From the NCBI RefSeq assembly GCF_000142905.1, contig NW_013657636.1, positions 258,929 to 310,991 on the forward strand: DNA of 52,063 nucleotides. The letters run 5' to 3'. The translations under genes were made by a program, and so were the position numbers. Numbering within the stretch: the first letter of the stretch is position 1; every line of letters starts with the position of its first letter. Origin of the DNA: Thecamonas trahens ATCC 50062. Its lineage: Eukaryota > Apusozoa > Apusomonadida > Apusomonadidae. The notes under the pieces were generated by a model that searched no databases, was not told the DNA's origin, and saw only the letters and a program-made list of their open reading frames with translations. Positions 1 to 9,306 of this stretch are shown piece by piece.

Positions 1-51
1 GATGCCGTCGCGGAGGAACGCCGGCGACGGCGCGTACTCCTTTGGCCGCAT
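1..51 (-). CDS. Possible 5' end of a gene running off the left edge
   Basis: An ATG on the minus strand at 51 opens a frame that stays open to the window edge, giving 17 residues beginning MRPKEYAPSP. The stretch is too short to identify. The frame could equally belong to an internal exon, because an AG-ending acceptor-like sequence lies just upstream. It is included only because the base composition resembles the coding DNA elsewhere in the window. Confidence 0.2.
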   Translation of the reverse strand, partial: MRPKEYAPSPAFLRDGI

Positions 52-160
52 AAACGCCACCCGACCTCCCTGTTCTACCCTCCTCTCCCGGCAGCCAGCC
101 ATACGAAAGTGAGTCCTTGCCTAGCCAGCATTGATGGTATGATTGCGTGTCACAATAACC

Positions 161-254
161 GTGGCATCAATCGTGGCATTAATCGTGGCACTAATCGTGC
201 CGTCAATCGTGCCATCAATCGTGCCATCAATCGTGCCATCAATCGTGCCATAAA
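161..254. repeat. 12-bp tandem repeat, about eight copies
   Basis: Units alternate between gtggcatcaatc and the variant gtgccatcaatc. The first copies carry GG and the later ones CC at the variable position, so the array has two sub-blocks. Because 12 is divisible by three it reads as a repeated NRAI-type peptide on the plus strand, but no credible gene surrounds it. The rest of 52-845 is C-rich, low-complexity intergenic DNA in which I see no gene. Confidence 0.85.
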
Positions 255-845
255 TTACAGCATTTGTTCGTTGGCTCACCATGGTGCCTCATGGCTCCAT
301 TTGTTCGTTGACCCCATCATCAATGAACCAACATGATCGTTTGCCATTCGTTTGCGTTGCCATGTCTGTCTCGCCCCCCCCACCACCCACCCCACCCACC
401 CACTGGACGTACCATTCCAGGCCTCTGCACCAATACTGGTCTGCCCAGGAGGGAACTCATTGTCCTCGTATGTCGCAGACTGTACACCCCTCCCCACATA
501 AGTGCTCCATTCCCTCCCTTAACCCTCCGCACTCAGCCCAGATACCCCCTCTCCGTCACCGTACCATGGCGAATACGATAGTCAAGTGACCTCGACGGTG
601 GCAGTCGGCCCGATTCCCGTCCCGCACTTCCCGCCTCCTGCCGCACGACACACGCTCCCCATTCAGGCGATGAATGAGGTAGGGCGGAGAGGGGCAGGTA
701 GTGCAGCATGGAGGCTAGTCATGGAAAGAGCAGAGTGTGGGCAAGGTATTGAGCTGGATGATGGGGAGGAAATGGTGGCTAATCGCGACGGCTAATCGCG
801 ACGGCCATCGCCTGGTGGGCGCGGAGCAGGAGGATGTCCGCGGCT

Positions 846-2150
846 TCATTGGTAGCCACCGCGGCGATCGCGGTGATTGTGGCGGCGCGAGGCCAACGGG
901 GACGCTGTGGGTGGGTCCTTACTTGGCACGCGGCGGCGGCGGCGGCGGCGGGTCGAAGAAGGCGGCGTTGAGGCCGGCGCCGACGACGACGATGGGAACA
1001 TCCAGGTGATGGGCGAGAGGACGGCCGACCAGAAGCCGCCCTCGGGCTCGACAACAACCGGGATCGGCGAATCGCGGTGCGACGGCGATGGTGACGACGA
1101 GGACGCTGAGCGCGCAGCATGTGGCGGTGGCGGCGACGGGCCAGCTGAGTGATTTGTCGCTGCCGCCGCGGTAGCAGCAGCCTCGGCACGCCGCTGGCGA
1201 ACAAGCTCCTGCAACTCGACGACCTCTTGTTCGAGCTTGGCACGGGCAGCCTTGCGCGCGGCAAGCGCCACCTCGAGCGTCGTCAGCGACGACGAGGACG
1301 CGTCCGACAGCCGCCGCGACGGGCGCGACTCTGGCGACGAAGATGACGACGACGTCGATGACGATGACGAGCTCGGTGGTCCGATGCCATACGCCCGCGG
1401 CAGGACTGGATCGTCGACCAGAGGCGGCAAGCTCGGCGGATGCTCGTCCTCGTTCTCAGCAAGCTCTTCCTCGGATCTGTCATCCACCACAGCTTCACCC
1501 GGCACCGCCCGACGGCGACTCCGACGACGCGTCTTGCCCTTGCCCTTGCCCTTGCCCTTGCCCTTGCCCGCCTGTTTCTTCCTACCACTCTCACCACTTC
1601 CACCATGCGAGCCATGGCCACCATCACCACGAGTCGCATCAGAGACAGCATCGCCAACAGCAGTCGAGCCAGAGCAAACTGTCACCTCTCCGCGCACCTC
1701 GCCGATCTTGTTGCTGCCATCACGACTGCAGTCGTGGTGGTGGTCGCGGTCGCAGCTACGGCTACGGTTGCGATTGCGATTGCGATTGTGGTTGCGGTTG
1801 TGGTTGCGGCCATCGTCATCACGTTGGCTGTCTGCGGTGAGGGCGTCGAGCCAATGCGGACCAACAACCGACTCGAGAGCAACGACATACTTATGCATGG
1901 CTTCAACAGGAGACATACTTCCCAGAGCAGACCATGTGTCATACTTTGCTCGGGCCACCACATCCCATCTCCATGGACCGGCCTCCTTACATGGGCCCTC
2001 TTCGACCTGCTTCCGGGTGGCGTAGAGGACAAGCCAGGTACTCTGCGAGTCGGACGACGAGAGCTGTGCCATGGCCTGTTGGAACTCTTCGCTCTCTTCC
2101 ACATACCGCACCGCATGGTGGTACTTGTCGGGGTATGGTACTCCGGACAT
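846..2150 (-). CDS. Acyl-CoA-binding domain protein with long disordered tail
   Basis: This is a 434-residue protein from a single uninterrupted ORF. Residues about 6-97 form an acyl-CoA-binding protein (ACBP) fold. They contain the YATRKQV segment (family YxxYKQA), a GPWRWD turn, the RAKYDTWSALGSMS helix (family KAKWDAWxxLxGMS) and a final YVVALE helix. ACBPs bind long-chain acyl-CoA esters in the cytosol or at membranes. The remaining 330 residues are low complexity: His/Arg/Asn repeats, a KGKGKGKGKGK run encoded by a CCCTTG microsatellite at about 1540-1572, acidic and serine-rich stretches, a short coiled coil, and a C-terminal amphipathic segment (GFWSAVLSPITWMF) that could touch membrane. 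It resembles large ACBDs in layout only. The start is the first ATG and places the domain at the N-terminus. The gene upstream on the same strand ends 168 bp away, across a poly-G tract at about 2200-2225. Confidence 0.75.
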   Translation of the reverse strand: MSGVPYPDKYHHAVRYVEESEEFQQAMAQLSSSDSQSTWLVLYATRKQVEEGPCKEAGPWRWDVVARAKYDTWSALGSMSPVEAMHKYVVALESVVGPHWLDALTADSQRDDDGRNHNRNHNRNRNRNRSRSCDRDHHHDCSRDGSNKIGEVRGEVTVCSGSTAVGDAVSDATRGDGGHGSHGGSGESGRKKQAGKGKGKGKGKGKTRRRSRRRAVPGEAVVDDRSEEELAENEDEHPPSLPPLVDDPVLPRAYGIGPPSSSSSSTSSSSSSPESRPSRRLSDASSSSLTTLEVALAARKAARAKLEQEVVELQELVRQRRAEAAATAAAATNHSAGPSPPPPHAARSASSSSPSPSHRDSPIPVVVEPEGGFWSAVLSPITWMFPSSSSAPASTPPSSTRRRRRRRVPSKDPPTASPLASRRHNHRDRRGGYQ

Positions 2151-2318
2151 GGCTTATGTGTCGATGCGTGGGTCAGGGAGGAGCGGGGGGGGTGCGGGTG
2201 GGTGGGGGGGGGGGGGGGGGGGGGTCGGAGTGGAGTCGTCGGGCCTGCTGTCGAGTCGGCCGATTGCCGTGGTTGGACGACACGTGGCGTAGAGGTGACA
2301 TGTCTGGAGCCGTTTTGT

Positions 2319-5017
2319 TTACACAGCAGAATCCGATGCGGGCGCGGGTGCGGGTGCGGGTGCTGGGGTGGCGCCGTATGAGGTAGTGCCTTTTGCGCCA
2401 TTCCCGGCTGCGCTATCGCCCATGAGCGGGACGCTGTCAAAGTCGGGGTTGGCAGCAGACTTGGAGCTAGCGCCGGTGGCGTTGGCGGCCCGCTTGCGGA
2501 CGAGGACAACAACGAGGACCGCGATGATGATGAGGAGGACGACGACCGTCGAGACGCTGCCAGCCACAATGGCGGTGGTGTGGTCGTCCTTGGGTGATGG
2601 GAGGTACCGGACCGGCGTCGGCGGCGGCGGGGGGACGGCGGCGGCGGCGACGGTGGCGGCGGAGGAGGAGGCGACGGTGGCGGTGGCGGCGACGGCGGCG
2701 GCGGAGCAAAGCCGTACATCGCGGAAAAGGTATCGCCGGACTGGGCCACTACGTCCGGGATTCCGTCGCCGTTGATGTCGTCGATTGCAACACGTTGTGC
2801 GGCCGGCGCCAGCAGCTGCTGCGCCGCGTCGCGGACCCAGACAAGGCCGGCGTCGGTCCGCGCCACCACTCCGTCGTTGACCGTCGACGGCGTGGCTGAC
2901 GGAACAGTGACGAGCGCGCGAACTCCCGCCAGAGACAAATGGACTGTGGGCATTGCCCAGCCTGACTCGCCAGCCAGCTGCGTCACAATCCACAGCGTGT
3001 CGTTGCCGGGTCCGGGCGAGGTCGCGAACATGATCGCAGGCAGAGCGCCGCTGGCGTCGGGATCAAAGTACCCGACCGTGACCGCGACAATGTCATCGGC
3101 CATTGTCACCACCGTCTGCGGCGCATAGTCGTTCGCTGCCGCGATGCGCCAAACCCGTGGCGTGGTTGTTCCGTTGGTCACGTCAGCGCCATAGACAAGG
3201 AGCGAGTTTGCCGGTGGCGGCGGCGCGGCCGCACCAAACACAGCCCGCGCAGCACTCGCATCTGACGCGGTCGTGCTGAGGTCGGCGGCCACGGCGCCGC
3301 CCAGCATGGCGGGCGTGAGCAGCGTGCGCGAGGTCGCAAATGTGCCGTCGCCCGAGTTGAAAAAGACAAAGGCCTGCGTGGTTGATGTAGCCAACACATC
3401 AAGCCGTCCGCTGGCTGACAACTCTGCCGTTCCTAGCCATGACGCCGCGAGGAGCGTTGAGAACGGCGAGTACACCCCGGCATCGTTGAGTACGCCCGTC
3501 GTTGTCGGCGTCGTCGTTGACAGTACAATGTCGGCGTCGGGCTCGACACTGCCGCGGGTCAGGGCCTCAATCGAGTGGGAACCCGGAAGCATGACAGGCG
3601 AGCCACACGCCCAGACACCGCCCGAACTCGGGCCGCAAGTCGAGACGGCAGCACCTGAGCCAATGACTAGCGACGCAGACGTAGCGAGGCTGGCGCCCTC
3701 GAGCGAGAAGGCACCAACCATCGACGCCACCGTCAGTAGAGTCTCCGGAGGACCGTACGAGACAGGGGTCCGCGGCGGCGGGAGCGGCGACGGCGGCGGC
3801 GACGGCGGCGGTGGTGGCGACGGTGGAGGAGGGGGTGGCGACGGTGGAGGCGGAGGTGGCGGCGACGGCGGCGGCGGCGGCGGTGGCATGAGCAACTGGC
3901 CGGCAAAGCCATAGAGGTTGATCCGCGACGAGGCGACAACATCGTCCAGCCCGTCGCCGTCGACGTCGGTGGTGAACACGTTGACGAGCGGAAAGCCGCC
4001 AGTGGCTCGCGTTCCGCTCATCCACATGGCGCTGTCGCCGATGCGGGTGAGCCAGTGGAGCGCCGACTGAGTGCCGACGATGATGAGGTCCGATGGCTCG
4101 GCGGCAATCGTGGTGAGCGACGCCGGGTTCGATGCTGCCGTGAAGATCTTCGTCGGCGTGCCCCACACGCCGGGCGCGGTGCGGTTGAGCACGTAGAGCG
4201 CGTTGGTGCCAGTGGTGGAGAAGACAAGGTCGGCGCCGGGACCAAAGCCGCCAAAATTGCCCGCAGCAAAGGCGGTGGTGATCAGCGAGCTGTCCTGCGC
4301 TTCAGCAATCATGACCGTGGTAAAGGTGCCGTCGCCGTTGGCCACTGCGGTCCAAATACCATCATGCCCGCTGCCTGTCACGCCAGCAAAGACGACGTCG
4401 TCCAAGGTATCATCCGAGATGCGGGCAACCAGACACGGGGTGCGGATGGCCGTCGAGGTGTAGACAATTCGCTGGAGCGGGAACGATCCACCGCCCTCGT
4501 TGACAAAGACCAGGACCTCGGTCGCCGTCGCCGCCACAAGATCGACTTCGGTGCCGGTGGTAAAGACGCCCGAGGCGAGCCACTTTGCGTTCAGCGAGGC
4601 CGAGAACTGGGCGTAATCAAAGGTTCCGTTGGCGTACACGTTCTTCAGCACACCCGCGTTGGGCATCGAGGTGGAGACGGCGAGGTCGGCGACAAGCGCC
4701 GACTGATTAACAAATCGACCGCTGGCCACAGCACCAAAGTTGCCACCACTGCTAGAGTAGACGCGTGGGCAGGCCCAGGATACCAGCAGCGAGCCTTCGT
4801 TCCTGCACACATACGTGCCACCGGTGCGAACAAGGGTGAAATCAGGCCGTCCGCTGCCGTAGATGGGGCCCATGGCGACGGAGCCCTGAAAATTGTCTTC
4901 GCCAGACGTTGCCCAGAGGGTGCGGATGGTGCCGAAGCTGTTGGGCGTTGCCGCCTCTGCAGTCAGAACAGCATAAGCCACAGCAACCACAACCACCACA
5001 ATGTATGCGTGAAGCAT
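2319..5017 (-). CDS. Single-pass membrane protein: two FG-GAP-like propellers, two polyproline stalks
   Basis: The start at 5017 gives a clean signal peptide (MLHAYIVVVVVAVAYAVLTA). Two related extracellular halves follow, each with repeated FG-GAP-like blades (GDFxxxxxxDLVF-type). Each half ends in a Ca-binding-type loop (DVDGDGLDD near residue 349; DINGDGIPD near 750), then an LYGFA/MYGFA motif, then a Pro/Ser stalk (about 376-412 and 770-800). A transmembrane helix follows (VVVLLIIIAVLVVVLV), then RKR and a short cytoplasmic tail with an Ala-Pro repeat. The layout suggests a cell-surface adhesion or ligand-binding protein; the ligand is unknown. The frame breaks in the second stalk, where a run of six G at 2629-2634 would need seven. 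Upstream residues and the downstream helix are both plausible coding, so I treat this as one gene of about 899 residues with a missing base. Confidence 0.7.
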
Positions 5018-5201
5018 AGCCTTGTTTGTTGTGGAGAGAGCGGTGTGCCGGCCTTTCCAATGCCCAGCAGAGTGTGGTACAGGTGGCCTGGCGTCCGCAT
5101 GTGGATGGATGACATGCCGTTCTCTTTCCTTTTTTGGTTTCTTCCCGCACGTGCGACACGAATGATGGCCGAAACGTGTTGAAGATACGCTTCGATGATG
5201 G

Positions 5202-5560
5202 TTAGTAAGAAGAGTCGCCATTGCGCCAAGGCGTGAGCCACTCCGAGTGACTGGCCATGGTGGACTCGATGCTTTTGAGCACGCTCTTGGCATCGCTCCT
5301 TTTCTTCTTGCGGCTCGCAACCTCCTAGTACATGGCTCCGACAGTGAAGCCCGAGCCGCATACGGTCGAGATGAAGGACGCCCGCTGCAAGATTTCCTTC
5401 TCGGCCGGGACTCGCAGGCCGACGAGGGCGAATACGCCGCCCGGATGCCGCCGCCGGAGCCTGCAATACCGATAGGCATTTCAAACTTGACAGGCGGGCT
5501 GTCGTGTCCGTCCGAATCTGGCACTCCGCTGCCATGACAGCCAGCTGTGCCATTGCCCCT
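5202..5560 (-). pseudogene. Disrupted small ORF, possible membrane protein
   Basis: Reading the minus strand, codons with the window's usual GC-rich third positions run in one frame to about 5440 (…KFEMPIGIAGSGGGI). They then continue in another frame (GGVFALVGLRVPAEKEILQ, then GSGFTVGAMY), meet an in-frame TAG at 5325-5327, and carry on in the same frame (EVASRKKKRSDAKS … NGDSSY) to a TAA at 5202. One frameshift plus one stop is consistent with a decayed gene, or with two sequence errors (TAG for TGG would give Trp). I do not recognise the family. The surrounding non-coding stretch 5018-6114 otherwise shows only G-rich low-complexity DNA. Confidence 0.3.
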
Positions 5561-6114
5561 TTCGGCCCTTTGCCATTGCCGCTGGTAGCCAAGAACAACT
5601 GAAGCCCGCCCGTTTGCCAGCCTCTCCGGACGAGATACATGCCAGTGTGTGCCTTTCTGGCTATCTGTTAGCACCTTGAGCGCCTGCTGTGTGTTGTTGC
5701 TTCCATGACAAGGCAAGTGATGCGGGATGTGTAGCTAGCCTTCCAAACCTCCTTGCGTGCGCGTGTTCCTATTTTCCGGGGGAAAGCGAGAGGGTAACTG
5801 CCAGTCGCGCCAGGTACTGCAACGCAGGGGCTGCACAGGGACAAAGCAGCCACCCTCCGGCCTTGGGCACCACACCATAAGGGAGGGAGGGGGGAGGTAG
5901 TACTAGTTCGAAAAGCGTGTCCTGTTGTAGCCTTCTGTATGGCAGTGGAGGGGGGAGGGGGAAGGGGGGTCACTTTAAGGCACGTGCGGCCGACTCCCGA
6001 AGAAATCACAGGAGACTGCGAAACATTTTGGGTTGGAAACAGACACACCGATTGGACCCACACCTCACTCGCACGCACTCTTTGTCTCAACGAGAAACGT
6101 CCAAGAACGAAATC

Positions 6115-7060
6115 ATGCCGGCGGTACGGCACATCTACTGGTGCTTCGGGCAGTGGAAGGGGAGGGGGGAAGGGGGGGGGACTCATTGGGTAGTGATGCG
6201 CGGAGCAGAAAAATGATTCATCAACTTCGTCATCGACCACCAGCGGGCCTATCGAAAAGCAGACGCTGCAGGCTGGAGTGGAGCGGTTCTTTTCGATCAC
6301 CGAGGCCTTTGTGTCCTCCTCGATTGTGGCCGAGATCATGGCGGTCTCTGAGGGCGGCGAGAATGGGGAGTTTCTGCGCGTCGCTGGCTTTGTCTTTTTT
6401 GTCATCGCCTGGTCCCTCCAGACTCTGACCCTGCTGCACAATCTGGCGCGGACGCACAACCTCCGGTCCGCCATGCGGTTCCTCAGCGCCAAGTCATCGT
6501 CGCCGGCAGGCTATACGGTGTTCAAGCAGAACGGCATGGGATCGGTTGAGCGTGTCGTCACCATCACTGACGAATGGGGCAAGATGCTGGAGAAGGAGGC
6601 GGACGACGATTATTTCTTTGGCGTTAAGTTTGACGTCAAGTCAATTCTGGGCATCATCGTTCATGTCGCTCTCCTTATTGTTGGCATTCTCTGCTTCCGT
6701 GGTGAGCTGGTTGTCGAGAAAATCACCGACGCCTTTGTGCTCATCATTCTGCCCATCTTTGGCGAGCTGCTCACCGCGTCGGACCTGTGGCACAAGGAGG
6801 AGAAGGCTAAGGCCGTCGGCGGCTTGCTTGGCTCTGACGTTGTCGAGAACCTCTTTGCTGAGCGCAAGTTCCAAGGCCTTGAGGCGTTCGTACGCGCTGC
6901 CAAGAACGTGTGTAACGATCTGGGGGATGAGGCTAACACCGAGGATGTCCTTGCCTCATACGATATTCATCTGAGCCCGCCGACGTTGGACCCGGACTTG
7001 GAGTCGTCGTCATACACCTCCGACTATACCGAGTATTTGGAAAGCAGCTCTTCGTCCTAG
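6115..7060 (+). CDS. Three-helix membrane protein, function unknown
   Basis: I infer two exons: 6115-6123 (ATGCCGGCG) and 6209-7060, separated by an 85-bp intron (gtacgg…gagcag, phase 0). The product begins MPAKNDSSTSSS and is 286 residues. The long exon alone has no ATG before 6338 although its frame is clearly coding from 6209, and the donor matches those of neighbouring genes. Hydrophobic helices lie near residues 57-78 (VAGFVFFVIAW), 149-167 (IIVHVALLIVGILCF) and 178-195 (FVLIILPIFGELL). Between the first two is a soluble segment containing a KEADDDYFFG stretch. The C-terminus is acidic and Ser-rich and ends in SSSSS. I recognise no family. The intron contains a G-rich tract. Confidence 0.6.
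6124..6208 (+). other. Inferred intron (GTACGG…CAG)
   Basis: This 85-bp phase-0 intron separates a 9-nt initial coding exon from the main exon. It contains a G-rich block at about 6157-6180. Confidence 0.5.
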
Positions 7061-7180
7061 TAGCCGCGATCTGATGTGCTCGAACGCCTTGTCATTTTCA
7101 TCGTCGATAAAGCTTTCATGCTGCGGCAGAGAGGAGCTCCAAACCTGATTCTTTTTTGCTCTCAGAGTTCTCCTCTCAGA

Positions 7181-7439
7181 ACGACGAGCTCGCGCTGCAG
7201 CTTGAGCATAGCCCATCTACACCAGCTGTCTCCCATCCCCTGGCTGTAGCGGGCACCAGGGGGCCGTGCCGTCGCTTTCTCCCACCGTCAACATCTCCGA
7301 CATGGACAATGTGGGAAATGTGACCTTGTGACGAAAATTGTTGATCGTCTTCGTGCAAAACGACGACGAGCTCGCGCTGCAGCTTGAGCATAGCCTATCT
7401 ACACCAGCTGTCTCCCATCCCCTGGCTGTAGCGGGCACC
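7181..7439. repeat. 77-bp direct duplication, two copies 182 bp apart
   Basis: Copies at 7181-7257 and 7363-7439 differ at one base (7214 C, 7396 T). On the plus strand both read NDELALQLEHS… followed by …SHPLAVAGT, and both open with the same acgacgagctcgcgctgcag block, so this could be a duplicated exon fragment. Neither copy sits in a convincing ORF. The rest of 7061-7768 holds only a purine-rich gagagc repeat (about 7672-7700) just upstream of the next gene. Confidence 0.85.
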
Positions 7440-7768
7440 CCCCAGCCATTGATTTCTCCATGAGCAGCCAGCCTCCTCGGTCCGATCCGATCATCGCCAC
7501 CTCCAGCCCCCCCCTCAACCCCCAATCTCCCAGTCGGACGACCATACCGACGACCACACGCCGAACACTGTGCGCCGCGATTGGCAACCTTTGCCTCCGA
7601 TCAGCCAGCAGGCAAAGCCCGGGCTGTACCAACAAGAGTTTTGGCGATGGCAACGGGATGGGATGAGCGAGAGCAAGGGCGAGAGCGAGAGCGAGAGCGA
7701 CGTCGAGATCGAGGGGCGGAGCGACGGCACCAGCGACGGTGACTTGGCACTTGTCTGCGACTTGCGCC

Positions 7769-8042
7769 ATGTCCAAGACCAGCCGGCTTGCGCTCCCTGC
7801 GTATGCAAGCTCGACACAGACGACCCGTACAGTGGACACACGTGTGGTTGTTCCCGGTGAGGTCATTCTCCCACACGACGGCTTCCTTCGGTACGTGCGC
7901 CCTTGGCTCATGGTGGTGTGGCGAGATGGGCGGGATGGGGGGGAGAGGGCGGGGGAGGGGGAGGGGGGGGGGGGGTAGGGGGTGGGGTGAGCAATGCCGT
8001 TACTTATATGTATGTGTGTCTGTGTGTATGTGTATGTGTATA

Positions 8043-8117
<75 letters not shown>

Positions 8118-9259
8118 GTGTTCGCTGCCTCTCCGTCTCTCTCTGTGTTCGCTGCCTCTCCGTCTCTCTCTGTGTTCGCTGCCTCTCCGTCTCTCTCTGT
8201 GTTTGCTGCCTCTCTGCCTCGCTGTCGCTCCGTCCGCCGCCCTATTTGTCCCTCTACTTGGGGATGTGGTGGCTGCTCCTTCTCCTTCTTGTGATCATCG
8301 GTGAGGTCTGCTTTTGCTATGGCTGTTTTGCATCATCACGGTCATCATGCGGCTCATGATGTTTACCCCGGCTACAACGTGACGACAGTGGCCACGGCAC
8401 ATACCCCAAAGACGGCATGCTGTGTGCGACGGTGGCGGGCATGGTGACACAGGTCAACAAGCTAATCTCGGTCGTTCCGCTCAAGTCGCGGTTTGTGGCG
8501 CGTATTGGCGACGTGGTGGTGGGCCGCATTGTCGAGGTGGCGCACAAGCGGTGGAAGGTCGACGTGCAGTCGCAGCAGGACGCGGTGCTGATGCTGTCGT
8601 CGATCAACATTCCGGGATCAACACAGCGCCGACGGTCGGCGGCGGACGAGCTGCTCATGCGGTCGTTCTTTGCAGAGGGCGACCTCATTTCGGCAGAGGT
8701 CCAATCGCTGTATGCGGATGGTGGGTGCTCGCTGGCTACGCGCTCGTCAAAGTACGGCAAGCTCGTCGACGGCCTGCTTGTGGCGGTCAACCCTTCGCTG
8801 ATGAAGCGGACGGCCTCGCATTTCCACTCGTTCCCCTGCGGCATCGACGCCATCTTTGGCTTTAACGGCTACATCTGGCTCACGCCGTCGCCGCCCGAGG
8901 CTGAGGGCGACGACGTGGCGAGCGCCTCGGCCACGGGCGCCATTCCCTCGTCGATGAACGACGTGTCGACGGCGGCGGCGGACACCGGCCCGCCGTTCAA
9001 GTCGGTCCCGCTCGATGCGCGCAAGGCCATTGTCCGCCTCCGCAACGCCATTGTGGCGCTCGACAGCGTCTTTATCGCCATCTATGCCGACTCGGTGTGG
9101 GAGGCGTACCAGGCCTCGCTCGAGCTGGAGCTGGACTTGCCGGACATGCTCCACGCGTCGAACATGGAGGCCGTGACGGCGCGGGTCCGCGAGGTGCACG
9201 ACGAGGCCATGGCCGCTGCGGTGGTGCCGGGGGTCGAGGCCGGGCCTAGCAGCGCGTGA
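7769..9259 (+). CDS. RRP4: Exosome complex component RRP4 (EXOSC2 homologue)
   Basis: RRP4 is one of the S1/KH cap subunits of the RNA exosome, which trims and degrades RNA 3' to 5' in nucleus and cytoplasm. Two exons join exactly: 7769-7890 and 8389-9259. The split codon restores the family signature GFLRGHGTY, which no single ORF contains. The product is 330 residues. It shows the N-terminal VVVPGEVI strand region, an S1 domain (IGDVVVGRIVEVAHKRWKVDV … LRSSIN-like LMLSSIN), and a KH region ending in FGFNGYIWL. The C-terminal extension is longer than in animal homologues (about 290 residues). The start is the only ATG in the exon 1 frame that gives a normal-length N-terminus. The stop lies 47 bp from the stop of the convergent V-ATPase gene. 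Confidence 0.92.
7891..8388 (+). other. RRP4 intron 1
   Basis: This 498-bp intron begins gtacgtg and ends gacgacag. It was placed by protein homology on both sides. It is filled with simple-sequence DNA: a G-run at about 7950-7980, then the arrays listed separately. Confidence 0.9.
8043..8216. repeat. TGTC microsatellite, CT run and 27-bp minisatellite inside the RRP4 intron
   Basis: About 11 TGTC units run from 8043 to 8089, followed by a CT run. Then come four copies of a 27-bp unit (tctctctctgtgttcgctgc + ctctccg), with the last copy diverged. The whole block is pyrimidine-rich in the sense of transcription and precedes the splice acceptor. Confidence 0.9.
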
Positions 9260-9306
9260 GACGGCCCACGTCACAGCGTGGATGCGTTTAGCCAGCTGGG
9301 AACACA

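Noticed and set aside
1682-5716. One 1344-residue minus-strand ORF covering the FG-GAP gene and flanks
   Set aside because: The part before 5017 lacks a signal or domain, and the part beyond the second stalk is Arg/Ser/Pro low complexity that overlaps the ACBP gene. The signal peptide and membrane helix set better ends.
5668-6492. 274-residue minus-strand ORF
   Set aside because: It overlaps the three-helix gene, has no recognisable domain and spans low-complexity G-runs.
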